From: Siphonodentalium dalli
Lineage: Eukaryota > Mollusca > Scaphopoda > Gadilida > Siphonodentaliidae
Assembly: GCA_032622095.1 (NCBI GenBank)
Contig: CP136065.1
Span: 217,412,151 to 217,476,150 of the forward strand
Direction: 5' to 3'
Length of the DNA stretch: 64,000 nt
Shown: positions 23,700 to 35,394 of the stretch, piece by piece
Layout: each line of letters opens with the position of its first letter
Position numbering within the stretch: position 1 is the stretch's first letter
The notes under the pieces: model-generated
The model's input: the letters and a program-made list of their open reading frames with translations, nothing else
Database searches by the model: none
What the model was told of the DNA's origin: nothing
Translations under genes and position numbers: made by a program

Positions 23700-23975
23700 T
23701 AAAAAAGGGCGGATAGAACCCATGTTCGACCTGTGTTTTGGGCTGATAACTCTCATACCAAATTTTTTATCAGATCGCCCGGAAACTTTCAGCATGGACC
23801 GTACGCACGGCAAGACGGCAACCAGTTGTTTTAGTAGTCCCAAACAAAAAACGGGAACAAATATGTCGATAATCTTGCATCAGAGTCCATTGCCCAAGGT
23901 AAGGACAGAACCATCGAAATAAATGGAATTGTAGCGCATATTCGTGGATATCATTCGGCCCGAGGCCTTTTTATG
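23700..23975 (+). repeat. dispersed repeat family R1, copy 2
   Basis: Same orientation as 16125-16440, sharing the blocks named there. This copy has lost part of the GGACG-rich patch and gained a poly-A run after GGCCTTTTTATG. Confidence 0.75.
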
Positions 23976-24331
23976 TAAAAAAAAAAAGAGAAAAAAAGTG
24001 CATATTATATTACATATCTTTTTGTTTTTGTTTGTTTGGCCCGGGGCTATTGCGGACCACTCTTATCGGCTGGAGCACCCCGAAAGAGGTGACCCACCCT
24101 TACGATGTGGTCAAATTGCCCGTCGGGGTCAGTCCCTGCTAGAAGCGGAAGTATCACCTGGTTAATGTTGAACAAAACATTGGACATTGTCAATGAGTTA
24201 ATCATGGTTTACCAGGACTATAAGTAATCTAAATTCATTCGTTTGCCAATGACCGTGTTATCACCATTATGTCGATACCAGAATGCAAAATACTGACTTT
24301 TCCCAAGTTATCCGAACTATTGTGCACGAAA

Positions 24332-24387
24332 CAATAAAGAGCGTTTAGTGTTAGTCTATTCCTGATATGGTACTAGTAAAGAGCGTT
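24332..24387 (+). repeat. dispersed AAAGAGCGTT pair repeat
   Basis: CAATAAAGAGCGTTTAG, TTCCTGATATGGTA and AGTAAAGAGCGTT. The spacing is the same as in the 23521 copy. Confidence 0.75.
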
Positions 24388-24500
24388 AATCTCAATTATG
24401 TTCGCTAATTGGAAACAGCAGTTGAAAACCTCTTAAAATTACTTCGTTTTTTAATCAGGCTATATGACGGTGTTCCATTTATGTATCCACATACTCTTCG

Positions 24501-26123
24501 TACTACCAAACTCCGTACATGTATATAAATATTTGATGTTCAACTGAGTCTTGTTTGGTTAATTTGAAAATGATGTCCCTTCGATCATTAAACATGTTAT
24601 ACACATACTGAAGATATAATTGAGCCATATATAATAGGCCAAAGTTAGGAAAGTAATGTAGGACCAAAATGTTCTTAAACTTTGTCGCACATATTTGCTT
24701 TATTGTATACTGGTACATTGTGTCGGAAACGACCAGAATGAGGTTTCTCCTGGTGGTAGTGGTGAAGGCATATTCCGGTTATTTTCAGGTCACTCAAAGT
24801 TTGCCAAATTGTATGGAGTCACTTTTACTTTGAGTGACTTCCACAGTAACTCATCTTTGTAGAATTCGATTTTCGGCCATCGAGCCAAGCATGTTCTAAA
24901 TATAGCGATGGCGGCCTGGTTCTTAATTTAATTTAATTTTGTCTAACTAGTTAATTTACGCATATACCGAATTTGAAATATTTGTATTGTGTATATACAT
25001 GTTATGCATGCACACGTACATATGTTGTCAAAATAAGACTAATGTAATCTGATCTAATCTGGTTATAGAACTTAAAATAACCGAAAAGTTGGATCGAGTC
25101 GTAGAGAAAGAATACATTGTTGGACATTTATGTTGTATCTACAACCGTTTACTCTCCATTGAATTGACGATGGTTCACAGTAGTAAAAGTGACTGATAAC
25201 ATTTGGTAAATGTTATGCCACTTGACAATAACGGGACTATGCCTTTAATGTTTGCATGAACTCAATGTGATGTGGATCTACACATTCCATGAACAAAACA
25301 TATGTGCACTTTAATTATATGATATATTATACTCACCTCACGGAATAGGGTTCCATAATTTCAGCGTTGAGAAAATAAAAAATACCACCTTTCGATTGTT
25401 TATATCTACTGTTTGCGAAGTGTAACATCATGTGGATATGTGCCATCCACTGGCTCGATTGGTTGATAATCGTCTATTCTTTGCAGAGATTGTCATTGTT
25501 GTCGACACATAATTAGATCTCGTCGCATTGCATTTACATAGCTGCCATTGTTGTTAGATCAAGTTCCGCATACACGCTGCGTTCAGGGACGGGTCCGTCC
25601 ATTCATTCAGAACAAAAGCACTTCGAACAATTATAGTTCAACACAATTCCTTGGGCAATTAATGCTTTTAGTCTGGATAATTTCTGTCGGTGCTTGTCCC
25701 TAAAGAACGCATGACAATCAAAACCCATAATACAACCAAGACGGTTCTACTTCCCGACGTCATTGACGTTGAAGTGTGACCAAGAAACGTCATCAAGAGT
25801 TTCCCGACTAAACAAACAATCGGCATGTGTCTAAATATATAGCTCAGTACACGAAACGGAGATGCTTAATTTTAAACCGGCATCCACATAATTTGGACGA
25901 AAGGATGAGATAAACACACTTAAGTGCAGATCTACAACCTTGACATTCTCTTAAAGCCACATGGCTGTTTGCGCTCCAACATACACATAATTATTCGCTT
26001 TTGAATTTTTCTCAGTATCGAAATAGGTCGCTACATATCTGAACTACCTTTCTACGAGCAGTATGTAACCCAAAACGACGCGTTGGGTCACAAACAAAAA
26101 ACCTTCATTTGCGCGACATGGAA
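24501..26123. other. noncoding stretch, nothing recognised
   Basis: No coding sequence or repeat unit is recognised. ACTCAAAGTTTGCCAAAT near 24793 and ACTTTGAGTGACTT near 24826 give a weak inverted pair only. Confidence 0.4.
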
Positions 26124-26179
26124 CAGAAAAGAGCGTTCCGTGGTAGTCCATTCCTGATATGGTAGCAATAAAGAGCGTT
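26124..26179 (+). repeat. dispersed AAAGAGCGTT pair repeat
   Basis: GAAAAGAGCGTTCCG, TTCCTGATATGGTA and CAATAAAGAGCGTT. A more diverged copy follows at about 26698-26755. Confidence 0.7.
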
Positions 26180-27047
26180 TGTCTGACTTCTGGCGAAAAG
26201 TTGAAAACGTCTGAAAAATGGCTGTGACTTTGGCAAGTGTTTTTCAGGGTATATGAAGCCGGTATATCAATAGTACGTTTATTTTTCGACCTATCGTATC
26301 CGTCGCTCCAAATTACGTAGAAAACAAATTGGAGGTTCGAATGAGCCATGTCCGTTTAACTTGTCGAAGATCGAATGTCCAGCTTGTTTTCGTACCGAAG
26401 TGAAAATGTGAATTGAACGCTCAATATCCGAAATAAATCTAACTAGGAACATTTCTAAATTCATTATCTTGAATGAATTTCTTGTCTTTGGCATACACGA
26501 GTAACTGGAGCCCTATGAAGTCCTGTGGTGGTTTGAAGACTGGACTTAGGCCAATGCATTCGTCTGTTGCGTTGATCAAACAGTATGCATACATGCTTAA
26601 AGTACTTTTATGTGGACTGTACATGTATATGCCACAAAAAGACTTATTCTTAGTCATAGAATTAACGAATATTGGGTCCCGAGTCAGCATCGAAAATTAA
26701 AGTGCGTTCCTTTTTAGTCTATTCCCGATCCGGTAAAGATAGAGATCGTTCGTTTCACGTAACTTATTTTTACTTTTCGTGTTATCGGTACTGCATATAT
26801 TTGTAGACTCTATATTTCGATCTTCCAAACGTGAGCGCTTTTTATGCGCCCGTTGAAATAAATTGGTTGTATATTATGCTATTAGTCCGTTTAAGTTTTG
26901 ATTTCTGACCGATACATGTAACTCTAGTTTGGATTATTTTATCAGAATGAAAGTGTGTTTCTCAGCCAAAAAGACACACAAATTCGAATATGGTATCCTT
27001 CCAATTATTTTTTACATGATTTACGGCCCTTTTTGACTTATAATTTA
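26180..27047. other. noncoding stretch, nothing recognised
   Basis: Short ORFs on both strands (26291-26700) overlap each other and show no recognisable domain. Confidence 0.4.
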
Positions 27048-27398
27048 TATAATGCTGTTTCTTATACTTGCACAATTGTTATTAAATCAGGTGAATTCTA
27101 TGTTGAAAAAAGACCATGACGCATGTAAACAATAATTGGATGGAACCCATATTTTAACATGGCCTGTATGTGTGGCTGATGAACACACACGCCAACCGTG
27201 GTTCTGATCAAATAATCTAAAGAGTTTGGCTTATTTGATCAGAACCACGGTTGGTGTGTGTGTTCCCAGCTCGGCCACAAATACAGGCCATGTTAAATAA
27301 AATATGGGTACCATACAATTAGTTAGTCCCTTTTTCATCTTAGAATTCACCCGATTTAATAACATTTTTGCAAGTATAATAAACAGGATTATATCGTC
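27048..27398. repeat. foldback element, arms about 170 bp
   Basis: The left half carries TTATACTTGCA, GTTATTAAATC, GGTGAATTCTA, CATGGCCTGTAT and CCAACCGTGGTTCTGATCAA. The right half carries their reverse complements from about 27236 to 27398. The spacer is about 14 bp. The outer part resembles R1 (ACCCATATTTTAACATGG). Near-complete palindromy suggests an inverted duplication or foldback element. Confidence 0.85.
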
Positions 27399-27851
27399 AC
27401 GCACCAACAATACTCTTGTTACATCGATGCTTCATTGTTTTTATTGTTTCGACTTTTCGTCCCGGTGAAAACAAGAGATGGACTATCGTCCGGTGCATAC
27501 CCCACGTGACACGCCTCCTAGTGTGGACACATGCATGGCTGAGATACCAAGGCAGACGGACCCACAAATAAACATTTTCAGATAAACAAAGATGAATAAC
27601 TCTAGAACGAAACACCATAACAAAACGATTGAACATTCCATTGAATGTCACCATAGTGGTAAACATCCGTGACACATTTCATGATTATCCGAGCACTACT
27701 GTTCAAGTTCTGACCTGAACAGTCAACGGGCGGACGGACTCTTGACGGACGGACGCCCCCACGCACAGACGGACACACGGACAGATGAAAAAAGTATAGC
27801 CCCTTATAGTTAAATATGTGGTAATACAGCGAATATTGCGAAAACCCTGTG

Positions 27852-27975
27852 CCAATGCATTCTCTTATATATGCGAGTCGCCCATAGGGCGCCTCGCATA
27901 TATAAGAGAATGCATTGGCCTAACAATCTTTACCTCGACATTGTAAGCCAGTGCATTCTCTTGTATATGCGAGAC
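27852..27975. repeat. 67-bp palindrome plus a third copy of its arm
   Basis: The arms 27852-27877 and 27893-27918 are perfect reverse complements (CCAATGCATTCTCTTATATA and further), and the 15-bp loop also contains CGCCC / GGGCG. A third, slightly diverged arm copy lies at 27949-27974 (CCAGTGCATTCTCTTGTATA). Confidence 0.9.
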
Positions 27976-28232
27976 TCCCTAGACACAGGGTATTTAATGC
28001 TGCACCAGCACAACTCCCATCATTTAAGGGTTAATAACATGAACAACTTTTCAAAACTACCAAACCAATTGTAAGTAACACATTAAGAGATCTCATATTC
28101 ATTGTCTTCTCGGTGTTAAATCAGGTTATTATAATCGGTGTTTAGCTTCTGTTGAAAACCAAATACGTCAAACAGATATTTCCTCTCTTAGAAGAACGAG
28201 TCTATGAAAGATTTGAATGCATTGAGATAACA

Positions 28233-28781
28233 TTAAAGGTGGATTATCTCTTTGTAAACATGTATTGTATAGTTACCGGTGTATAAAATATTAGGTATGA
28301 ATCGAAGACTCCTGTCCGGAAATGCTTCTATCGATTAATATTGATTTTATTTCGAATATTTTCTGGTCTAAAAAGGTGTGGTTGTCTAGCTAACGAACAA
28401 TAGCGGTTACTGTTAACAGAGACCATAAATTTTATTGTGTATTTTTGTCACAAATAAACGTTAATTGGACTCATTATCGCTCATAACTATGGAATAAAAC
28501 AATACAATCAAACACTCTGGGACACTTGATGTTCGGTACGTAGCTATATGAACATCCTAATGCTCTATATCGATATATAGTATCACCCCAATGGTATGTT
28601 CTAAAAATAGACCAATAAAGTGTCCCAATAAATCATCTCATTTCATAAATAAAATATTGGAAATAAAATAAATATAAATTGATAGAAGCCTTTCCGACCA
28701 GGGGTCGTCATTTCATTATTATTATTGTATACCCACGCAATTATTTCAAATTTGTTATTTAAAGAGACAATCCATCTTTAA
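28233..28781. mobile_element. TTAA-flanked MITE (piggyBac-type target), with nested insertion
   Basis: TTAA at 28233-28236 and 28778-28781 flank inverted ends AGGTGGATTATCTCTTT and AGATGGATTGTCTCTTT (right end read inward). The 232-bp element at 49311-49542 is a shorter relative. The longer size here is partly explained by the nested inverted-repeat element at 28519-28626. TTAA target duplication is the piggyBac hallmark; no transposase is present. Confidence 0.75.
28519..28626. mobile_element. nested small element with GGGACACTT termini
   Basis: GGGACACTT at 28519-28527 is mirrored by AAGTGTCCC at 28618-28626 inside the TTAA element. It is 108 bp long. The equivalent position in the 49311 relative lacks it. 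Confidence 0.55.
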
Positions 28782-28960
28782 TGTTTAGCAAGTTTAGGTA
28801 ATGAGTTCCATTCGCCGATGGCACGTTCTGTGAAAAAGTATTTCGGAACGTCTTTTGAAACATGTCTCTTTTTTTGTAATTTTTTTTTTTGTAATCTCGT
28901 CTTGGTAGATACAGCTTTTCCGAGGGTTCATTATTTGTATTGTTAGCTTATTACCATATG
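28782..28960 (-). pseudogene. CR1-like LINE 3' end, fragment
   Basis: On the minus strand a short frame reads VPKYFFTERAIGEWNSLP, the typical C-terminal segment of CR1/Jockey-clade reverse transcriptase ORFs (aromatic pair, then WN-LP). Upstream codons are basic and interrupted. Only the tail is present, as expected of a 5'-truncated LINE. It abuts the right end of the TTAA element. Confidence 0.6.
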
Positions 28961-29430
28961 GTTAACTTTATTTCAGGCTAATTAGTCCAATGTGTTTTAT
29001 TCAAATGGTGAATTGAAACGAGAAAAGGCTAGTTTTTCAGATGTTCAAACTATTAAGACAAAATTTTATAGCTGTATATTGGACTATAGATCGTGCCATG
29101 AATCTCGAATATGCATGACTACGCACGCAGAGATCATACTCCACATGTTCAAAGATGGGAACTTTCTGAAGTTCGGATCTATTCTGACTGGGAACTTTAT
29201 ACCTTTGTACAGACAACGCACATAACATATTTCCTCGTTAATGCATGTTAATTAATAATCTATTTCACTGTATAAACGTGGTACCATGCAGCTCGAGATT
29301 GCACAACTTAAGCGACTGTGTAATTGTGAGCCGTTTTCGCAATAAATATCGAATTGATGCATGGCCGGGAAAATTCTCCGTGATTGAAAGCGACCCAAGG
29401 CAAAGTCGGCTCATAAATATCCTCTAATCA

Positions 29431-30465
29431 CAGTCTTGGGGTGGGACCTTCACCTACTGTGAAATACGTTATTAAGGAACATGTATCAATTCAGAAATAT
29501 ATTACCTGCGTTGATGTTTTTTTTTTCTGAAAATTTTCAATGTTAGAAACTTCCCCGTCATGCAGAACATCAAAGAGTTCCAAGGGTTTGAGCTGTTGGT
29601 GTATGTTACCAACGGACGTAACCAGAGTAGAGATGCTCCATCAGTTAAAAACCTGGGAACTGTTTGACGCTCTGACAGGTAAGTTTATAACATTGAAAAC
29701 AAAAACAAACAATGCAGGTAATATATTTCTTTGTTAATATCCGTCCCTTGGTAATGTATTTTACAGTAGGTGAAGCTCGAGATTGAATCATTTGGTTTAG
29801 TTTGATTTCCATCGCTTACAATCATGAAATTTCTCCTAGGAAATAGTTATATGTTTATTACTCACAAATTACAAAATTCACCAAAAAATCATGCAATCTC
29901 GTGCTGGGACCACCCTACTGTGAAATTGGTTAATAAGGAACAAGTATTAACAAAGAAATATATTATCTGCGTTGTTGTTTTTTTCTTCTTCAAATGTTCA
30001 ATATTAGAAACTTCTCCGTCATGCAGAACATCAAAGAGTCCCAATGGTTTGATGTGTTGGAGTATGTTACATATACGGACGTAGCCATGCAGAGTAGAGA
30101 TACCCCCATCAGTTAAAAACATGGGAACTGTTTGACCTTCTGACAGGTAAGTTAATAACATTAAAAAAAAACAATGCAGGTAATATATTTCTTTGTTCAT
30201 ACCCGTCCCTTAGTAATGTATTTCACAGTAGGTGAAGCTCCCAGCTCGATATTGAATCATTTAGTTTAGTTTGGTTTTCATCGCTTACAATCATGAAATT
30301 TCTCCTGGGAAATAGTTAAATCTTTATTGCGATATCGACTCACCAATAAATTCACCAAAAAAAAATCATGCAATCTCGAGCTGGGACCACCCTACTGTGC
30401 AATTGGTTAATAAGGAACAAGTATTAACAAAGAAATATATAATCTGCGTTGTTTATTCAAATGTT
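29431..30465 (+). repeat. ~470-bp tandem repeat, 2.3 units
   Basis: Units begin near 29431, 29899 and 30376 with GGGACC and CCTACTGTG. They share GTCATGCAGAACATCAAAGA, TCAGTTAAAAAC, CTGACAGGTAAGTT and ATCATGAAATTTCTCCT. The third unit is cut short. Part of the unit recurs at 60220-60520. CTGACAGGTAAGTT looks like a splice donor, but no coding frame survives across units. Confidence 0.8.
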
Positions 30466-30469
30466 ATAA

Positions 30470-31370
30470 AGTTCCAATGTTTTTAACGAGTGCATGACAT
30501 ATGGTCTATATACGGGCGTAAACTGGGTAGAGATTAAGGACATGATTTAGATGCTGTCGTGATGAGGGTGTCACCCCCCCCCCTTGATTCAAGCCATTTC
30601 CAGACGGCACGCGGGATCGATACCATCTGTTAACTGGTACTCAGAATTTATCCGTTATTCGAGATTCAACAAAAATGGCTTGTGTGCAGCTTTCAGAGCA
30701 CAAAATCACACATATTTTGATTAGTTTCCAGCTGATGTTTGATATGTGTATTATGCCTTAGCTGCAAATCAACACAGAACATAAGTGCATTAGTACACGA
30801 ACAAAACATATTTACATGTATATAATACAAATATATAGTTGCATTTGTTTGACATATTTTGATGTAATTCAGTCTAATATATCTGGATGTATTGAAATTA
30901 TGGATAATACTTCCGTCAGCAAATGTATGAAAACTATGACATTATTGTAAAATCGCATATTTTCTTAACTGGTACGCAGGATTCACCCATGTCTGTTAAC
31001 TGGTATTCTGCATTCATAGGGTAAGGTCTGACGAATGCTTCACAAATACATGAAATATGTTAAACTTATTCGATATGGTGAACACGCTTTTTTTGTTCGG
31101 CGAACTGACTCGTTTTCGACACAGTGAATAACAATAAAGAGCGTTTTATATTAAATTTTCGGTTGTATCTCTGTAGTTAAAATATTCAATTTGCCCGGAC
31201 TTAGGCTAACAAGATAGAGTTGTCCTTCTTGGTACGCTTTTGGTATGCCCTGAATGTGTGTGTGCGGATTTCTGTTCCAGAAGTGGCCGCTAAAACTGTC
31301 CCACGGGTGTGATGAGAAATTGATTGATATAAACTTCCCGGACAGGTGTCCTCGATTCATATATATATAT
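30470..31370 (+). repeat. dispersed segment R3, copy 1
   Basis: It matches 60420-61440 in the same orientation: TTTTTAACGAGTG, TCGAGATTCAACAAAAA, CAGCTTTCAGAGCA, TTATGGATAATACTTCCGTC, ACAGTGAATAAC and AAACTGTCCCA. TTAACTGGTAYKC occurs at about 30630, 30966 and 30993. The function of the repeat is unknown. Confidence 0.75.
30574..30583. repeat. poly-C tract
   Basis: Ten C residues. The matching place in the 60.5 kb copy holds a CACCCCACCCCACC run instead. Confidence 0.85.
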
Positions 31371-31601
31371 TATCTTATATTCCGAAAACGTTTTGGGAAG
31401 AGATCTTTAAATTAACACCGAATATGACCACGCAGAGGCATGTGTAATACGATAATACAGGCACGTGGCATGCGGTTGTGTAACCGCCCATGTTTAGGCT
31501 ATATCACGTGAATATGTACATGTACTTTGTCGGTACATCAGTATATTATAGTAGGATTTGTCAGTTTGGATAACTATACGGATATAGAGGCTCTCAAACG
31601 A

Positions 31602-31724
31602 GTTATGTTGGGATATAAGATTTTATAAAACGAGTTTGATAAATTTTATTCACAACGTGTCGTAGACAAGTTGTGAATCAAATTTATCAAACGAGTTTCA
31701 TAAAATCTTATATCCCAACATAAC
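31602..31724. repeat. hairpin with 55-bp arms
   Basis: GTTATGTTGGGATATAAGAT at 31602 is mirrored at the right end (31670-31724). There are a few mismatches near the middle, and the loop is 13 bp. Confidence 0.9.
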
Positions 31725-32100
31725 AAGTTGAAGATCTTGTATATCACATGAAAAAAACTAGAGCTTTATGCCTTTTTAACAAATCAAAATCATTAAATGA
31801 AGCTGAAAAATGCATGTAAAATGCATACATGCACGGCGTTGATCCGGCCAAGTATCCCGGGAAGCACGCGGCGATTACTCACTAGTCAGAGATAAGAATA
31901 TATCTAAAGGATTTTTCAATGATATTATAGGGGTTTCATGTGATATATAGATAAATCTATATTTATGGTATATTCACATTTATTTTTCGCATATTGCAAT
32001 TTACACATATGCAGAACAAGTTGTTATTTTGCTTTTTGGGTGATCTCCCCTGAACCACAAAGATGGATACAGGACCAAGCTATGTTGTAATTGATTCGGA
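31725..32100. other. noncoding stretch, nothing recognised
   Basis: Short AT-rich spacer between a hairpin and a TIR element. Confidence 0.4.
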
Positions 32101-32368
32101 CAGTGGTAGAGGGGTAATATCGCAAGAGCTATACTCGACCTTCACCTCAGAATGTCCAGTCACGTTATATTCAACTAATTAACGGGTCTTTTTCGGGTGG
32201 TTTCTAGAACACCAAAGTGGGAGGAATATCTTGATATTTAAGTCAAATTGCACATGCGGGTTGAATGGAGTAGATTTGAGATTATAGATGCGCGCCCTAC
32301 GAGTATACCATTTATTGAGGTGAAGGACGAGTATAGCTCTTGCGACATTACCCCGCTACCCTCGACAG
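32101..32368. mobile_element. MITE with ~48-bp terminal inverted repeats
   Basis: CGCAAGAGCTATACTCG (32120) with CCTTCACCTCA is mirrored by TGAGGTGAAGGACGAGTATA (32317) and CTCTTGCG. The match extends outward through GGGGTAAT / ATTACCCC. About 165 bp lie between the arms. The ORF at 32248-32451 runs across the right arm and is not taken as a gene. Confidence 0.75.
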
Positions 32369-32476
32369 TGTGCCATAGCAACAGAGACTTAGGGAATCAG
32401 GGAGCTCAATGTGTTCCAGAGTCCGGTAGCGAGTGCACCGTGGAATGCTAAAGGTGAATGTAACTGAAGAATGATA

Positions 32477-32588
32477 CATATGACACGTTATTAAAGGATG
32501 ACATCGTGTTTATTTAATTTGTACATCATATCTGAATAATTTTTAAACTAGTGAATTAATGGGGGAATGGATTTTTTGAGTCTATAAA

Positions 32589-32650
<62 letters not shown>

Positions 32651-32972
32651 TAGCAGATTAGCCCGCCACTGGCGGGATTGGTCCCATGGCTTTGGTCGAT
32701 TCATTATTTTTTGTTTTTCAAGGTAACCCCGTACGTCGCATCCACCGCTGATGCCCGAAATATCGCCCAAGGTCATTTGCGGGTACCCGTGTCAAGGTCA
32801 TGTCGGGTGGACAAAATAACCGGACAAAAATATTTCCCGTCCCGAATTGACCATACATAACATATGACACGTTATTAAAGGATGACATCGTGTTTATTTA
32901 ATTTGTACATCATATCTGAATAATTTTTAAACTAGTGAATTAATGGGGGAATGGATTTTTTGAGTCTATAAA

Positions 32973-33038
<66 letters not shown>

Positions 33039-33250
33039 TAGCAGATTAGCCCGCCACTGGCGGGATTGGTCCCATGGCTTTGGTCGATTCATTATTTTTT
33101 GTTTTTCAAGGTAACCCCGTACGTCGCATCCACCGCTGATGCCCGAAATATCGCCCAAGGTCATTTGCGGGTACCCGTGTCAAGGTCATGTCGGGTGGAC
33201 AAAATAACCGGACAAAAATATTTCCCGTCCCGAATTGACCATACATAACA
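32477..33250 (+). repeat. near-identical tandem duplication, ~386-bp unit, with (AT)n
   Basis: Unit 1 (32477-32860) and unit 2 (32861-33250) appear identical by eye except in the length of the AT dinucleotide tract (32591-32647 and about 32975-33036). The junction lies in ACATA microhomology. Each unit contains the same reverse-strand Helitron-like 3' end. Lack of divergence points to a very recent duplication or an assembly artefact. Confidence 0.9.
32650..32860 (-). mobile_element. Helitron-like 3' end, unit 1
   Basis: Read on the minus strand the element ends with a CCCGCCAGTGGCGGG hairpin, then CTAATCTG, then CTAG followed by a host T. This is the Helitron 3' layout (hairpin, short gap, CTRR, insertion 5' of T). 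The internal part shares CAAGGTCA-type sequence with 33245-33460. The 5' TC end was not found, so it may be truncated. Confidence 0.65.
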
Positions 33251-33460
33251 AATTTAACATCGATGTCACCGCCGACTACCGAGATATCGCACAATGTCAT
33301 TTGTGGGTACCCGTTTCAAGGTCAAGGTCACATCGGGCGGACAAACTGACCCGACGAAAAACTCCCCCGTCCTTTGGAACCCTAAGTACGAAATTTCGTC
33401 TCGATATCCCCAGTTTCCGAGACGGTCAAATGCTGTATATATTTTCACTAAAGTATAGAT
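33038..33460 (-). mobile_element. Helitron-like 3' end, unit 2, with internal sequence
   Basis: Same 3' hairpin and CTAG as unit 1. Beyond the duplicated part it continues with sequence like the internal repeats of the elements at 38148-38426 and 54802-55210: CAAGGTCAAGGTCACATCGG, a GACCCGACGAAAA stretch, and a TTTCGTC followed by CGAGACGG. A 5' terminus is not evident. Confidence 0.6.
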
Positions 33461-34191
33461 AAACGCTCTTTAATAACGATGCCTCATAGACAAACGCTCA
33501 TTAATTATCACGCGATGGTTAGAGGTTAGAGGGGCAATCTCAAAGGCGACATTATACAATCGATGGTTAGAGGGTCTCCGTTTGAGGTGTACACCTTGAA
33601 ATTTCAACTACACCCCTTGAATCAGACAAATTCGTTGGATCTTTCCATCTGGTACCTCAAGCTTTCCAACTTTTGAAAAATGCCAATCTGACACCCCCTA
33701 AGTTGGACAATTTCCAATTGATGGCCATTTCTAACCATTTGGACCAAAAGTAGAAAAACATGCTGCAGTTGGTGTAAAACAACATATTTCTCACTAATTA
33801 CTTCTTGATATATCAAACAATGAGAATAATTTCAAGATATATGTGGTGTAAAATTACCAACTAATGTTGTGCCAGGCAGGAACAAATCCAACTGTTGATA
33901 ATTTGCGTTCTATCGACAGGGAAAATAGCCAATTCAGATAACGATTATATTTTGATTGGAGATTTATACAAGCGAAATTTCATTTGCGATGTTTTCCTGA
34001 ATTTTGTAACCTTAAACTGATAAATCAGTTTTATTCAATCAGTTCAATGTGTAGAGCTGTAATGTCTATTGAGTGCGTGTCTAAGATGCTAGTGCCGCCG
34101 TTGGTGTTATCGTGTCGCAATTAAAACATGTGCATTGTCTCTCGTTACCCAAAATAAGAACGCGTTTCAACAGTTTCAATTGTATCTGATA
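33461..34191. other. noncoding stretch
   Basis: It starts with a diverged AAACGCTCTTTAAT pair (33463-33506, reverse-type AAAGAGCGTT motif). The rest shows no recognised feature. Confidence 0.4.
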
Positions 34192-34240
34192 CTAGCTGGG
34201 GTACCCGGCGTTGTTCGGTTAACGAATGAGTATTGATAAT
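34192..34240 (-). mobile_element. Helitron-like 3' end, degenerate
   Basis: On the minus strand CCGAACAACGCCGGGTACCC is followed by CAG, CTAG and a T. The stem is imperfect. No internal body can be followed, so this is a remnant. Confidence 0.45.
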
Positions 34241-35273
34241 TATTAGTGCCTCTTTAACTCATCTGAGGTCAACGGCGCCGATCCCATGACATTGCCGGTG
34301 TTAACTTACCTATATCTTTTAATGTTGATAATAGAAATTCTTTATTGCTAATTATTAGTGCCTCCAACTAAGAGAGATCTCAGAATCACATAAAGACTTC
34401 CCCTGTTATTTACCCCAGAATGCATCATTATTCACAACTAAGAGATAGAGTTATTTTCCCCTCCATTGAAAATAATAGACTGTCAGTTCAGACCAGATCG
34501 ATATTAAGCATAGAACACACGTCGGTACCTTAATGAAAAAAAACATGTTCACAGTTTATTCGACTGGATAAGTTCATAATATACTGGTTTGGAGCTTTCT
34601 CTTTCAAATGTTATATAATGTGGAATATGTTGTATCTAATGAGATCTGGGGATTAGTCAATTAAGTGGGCCTTTAAACTGGAGATGAAGAATCCGGAGAA
34701 AGAGTTGTATGAAAGTTTACTCTCATACGTTAGATTTATTACACTTTCATATATTTTCTTGCTGTAAATCGTATTGCGTGTACGTCAATTTAAATGCATC
34801 GAATGCACGATCATGTGCAGTTGAATATTCACTCACCCGTTATGTTCTGCCTTTTTATAGCATGAAACTATTGTGAGGTAATCAAATTACAGAGGATAAA
34901 AACAGTTTTAGTAGAGAGTTTAATCTACTCAGCTTGAAGTAACTGAAGCTTTACTTTATCCTATAGTCTGTATACATGTATCTGTAATTATATTGACCAG
35001 TAAATCTTATACTATGGCCTAGCGGATGAAGCAACGGCACCCCCTAATTAAAACCAAAGCAAACCATAGTCGACTATTCGCGTGAGCTATATAATACCAG
35101 AGTCTAGAATTACTGTAGTGTTGTCATCATATAATAGTTAACGACGACGTACATGTATTGTCATTGTCAACCTATATATCACTGAATCAACCGTCATTGG
35201 TGTAAGGATATGACGATCCCTATAGTTACTATAGGATTGGGTAACTTGTTTAGGCCATGGACATGGCAATTGC
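34241..35273. other. noncoding stretch, nothing recognised
   Basis: ATTATTAGTGCCTC occurs twice (near 34241 and 34358), hinting at a decayed 117-bp direct repeat. Otherwise featureless. Confidence 0.4.
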
Positions 35274-35394
35274 TTTCCCAGAATGTTGAGGTTGCTTTGT
35301 GTTGAGATGATTTATTTTGGCCATTCAACAGTGCAGAGCTGCAAACTAAATATTGTATGGGTGAATTCCGAGGAAAAATGCAGTCCCATGATCC

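Larger units (their letters stand above)
23356..24500 (+). repeat. direct duplication, offset about 812 bp
   Basis: 23356-23690 and 24168-24500 share TTGAAC, then ACATTGG, then TCTAAATTCATTCGTTT, CCAATGACCGTGTTATCACC and the AAAGAGCGTT pair repeat. Both end with ATGTATCCACA. Between them lie R1 copy 2 and a GC-rich patch at 24040-24150. Confidence 0.75.

Noticed and set aside
27720-27790. GGACGGACGGACG-rich stretch as a regulatory site
   Set aside because: It resembles the GGACG-rich patch inside dispersed repeat R1; probably repeat-derived.
32582-33164. ORFs containing alternating Tyr/Ile
   Set aside because: Translation of the (AT)n tracts. No protein signal outside the repeat.
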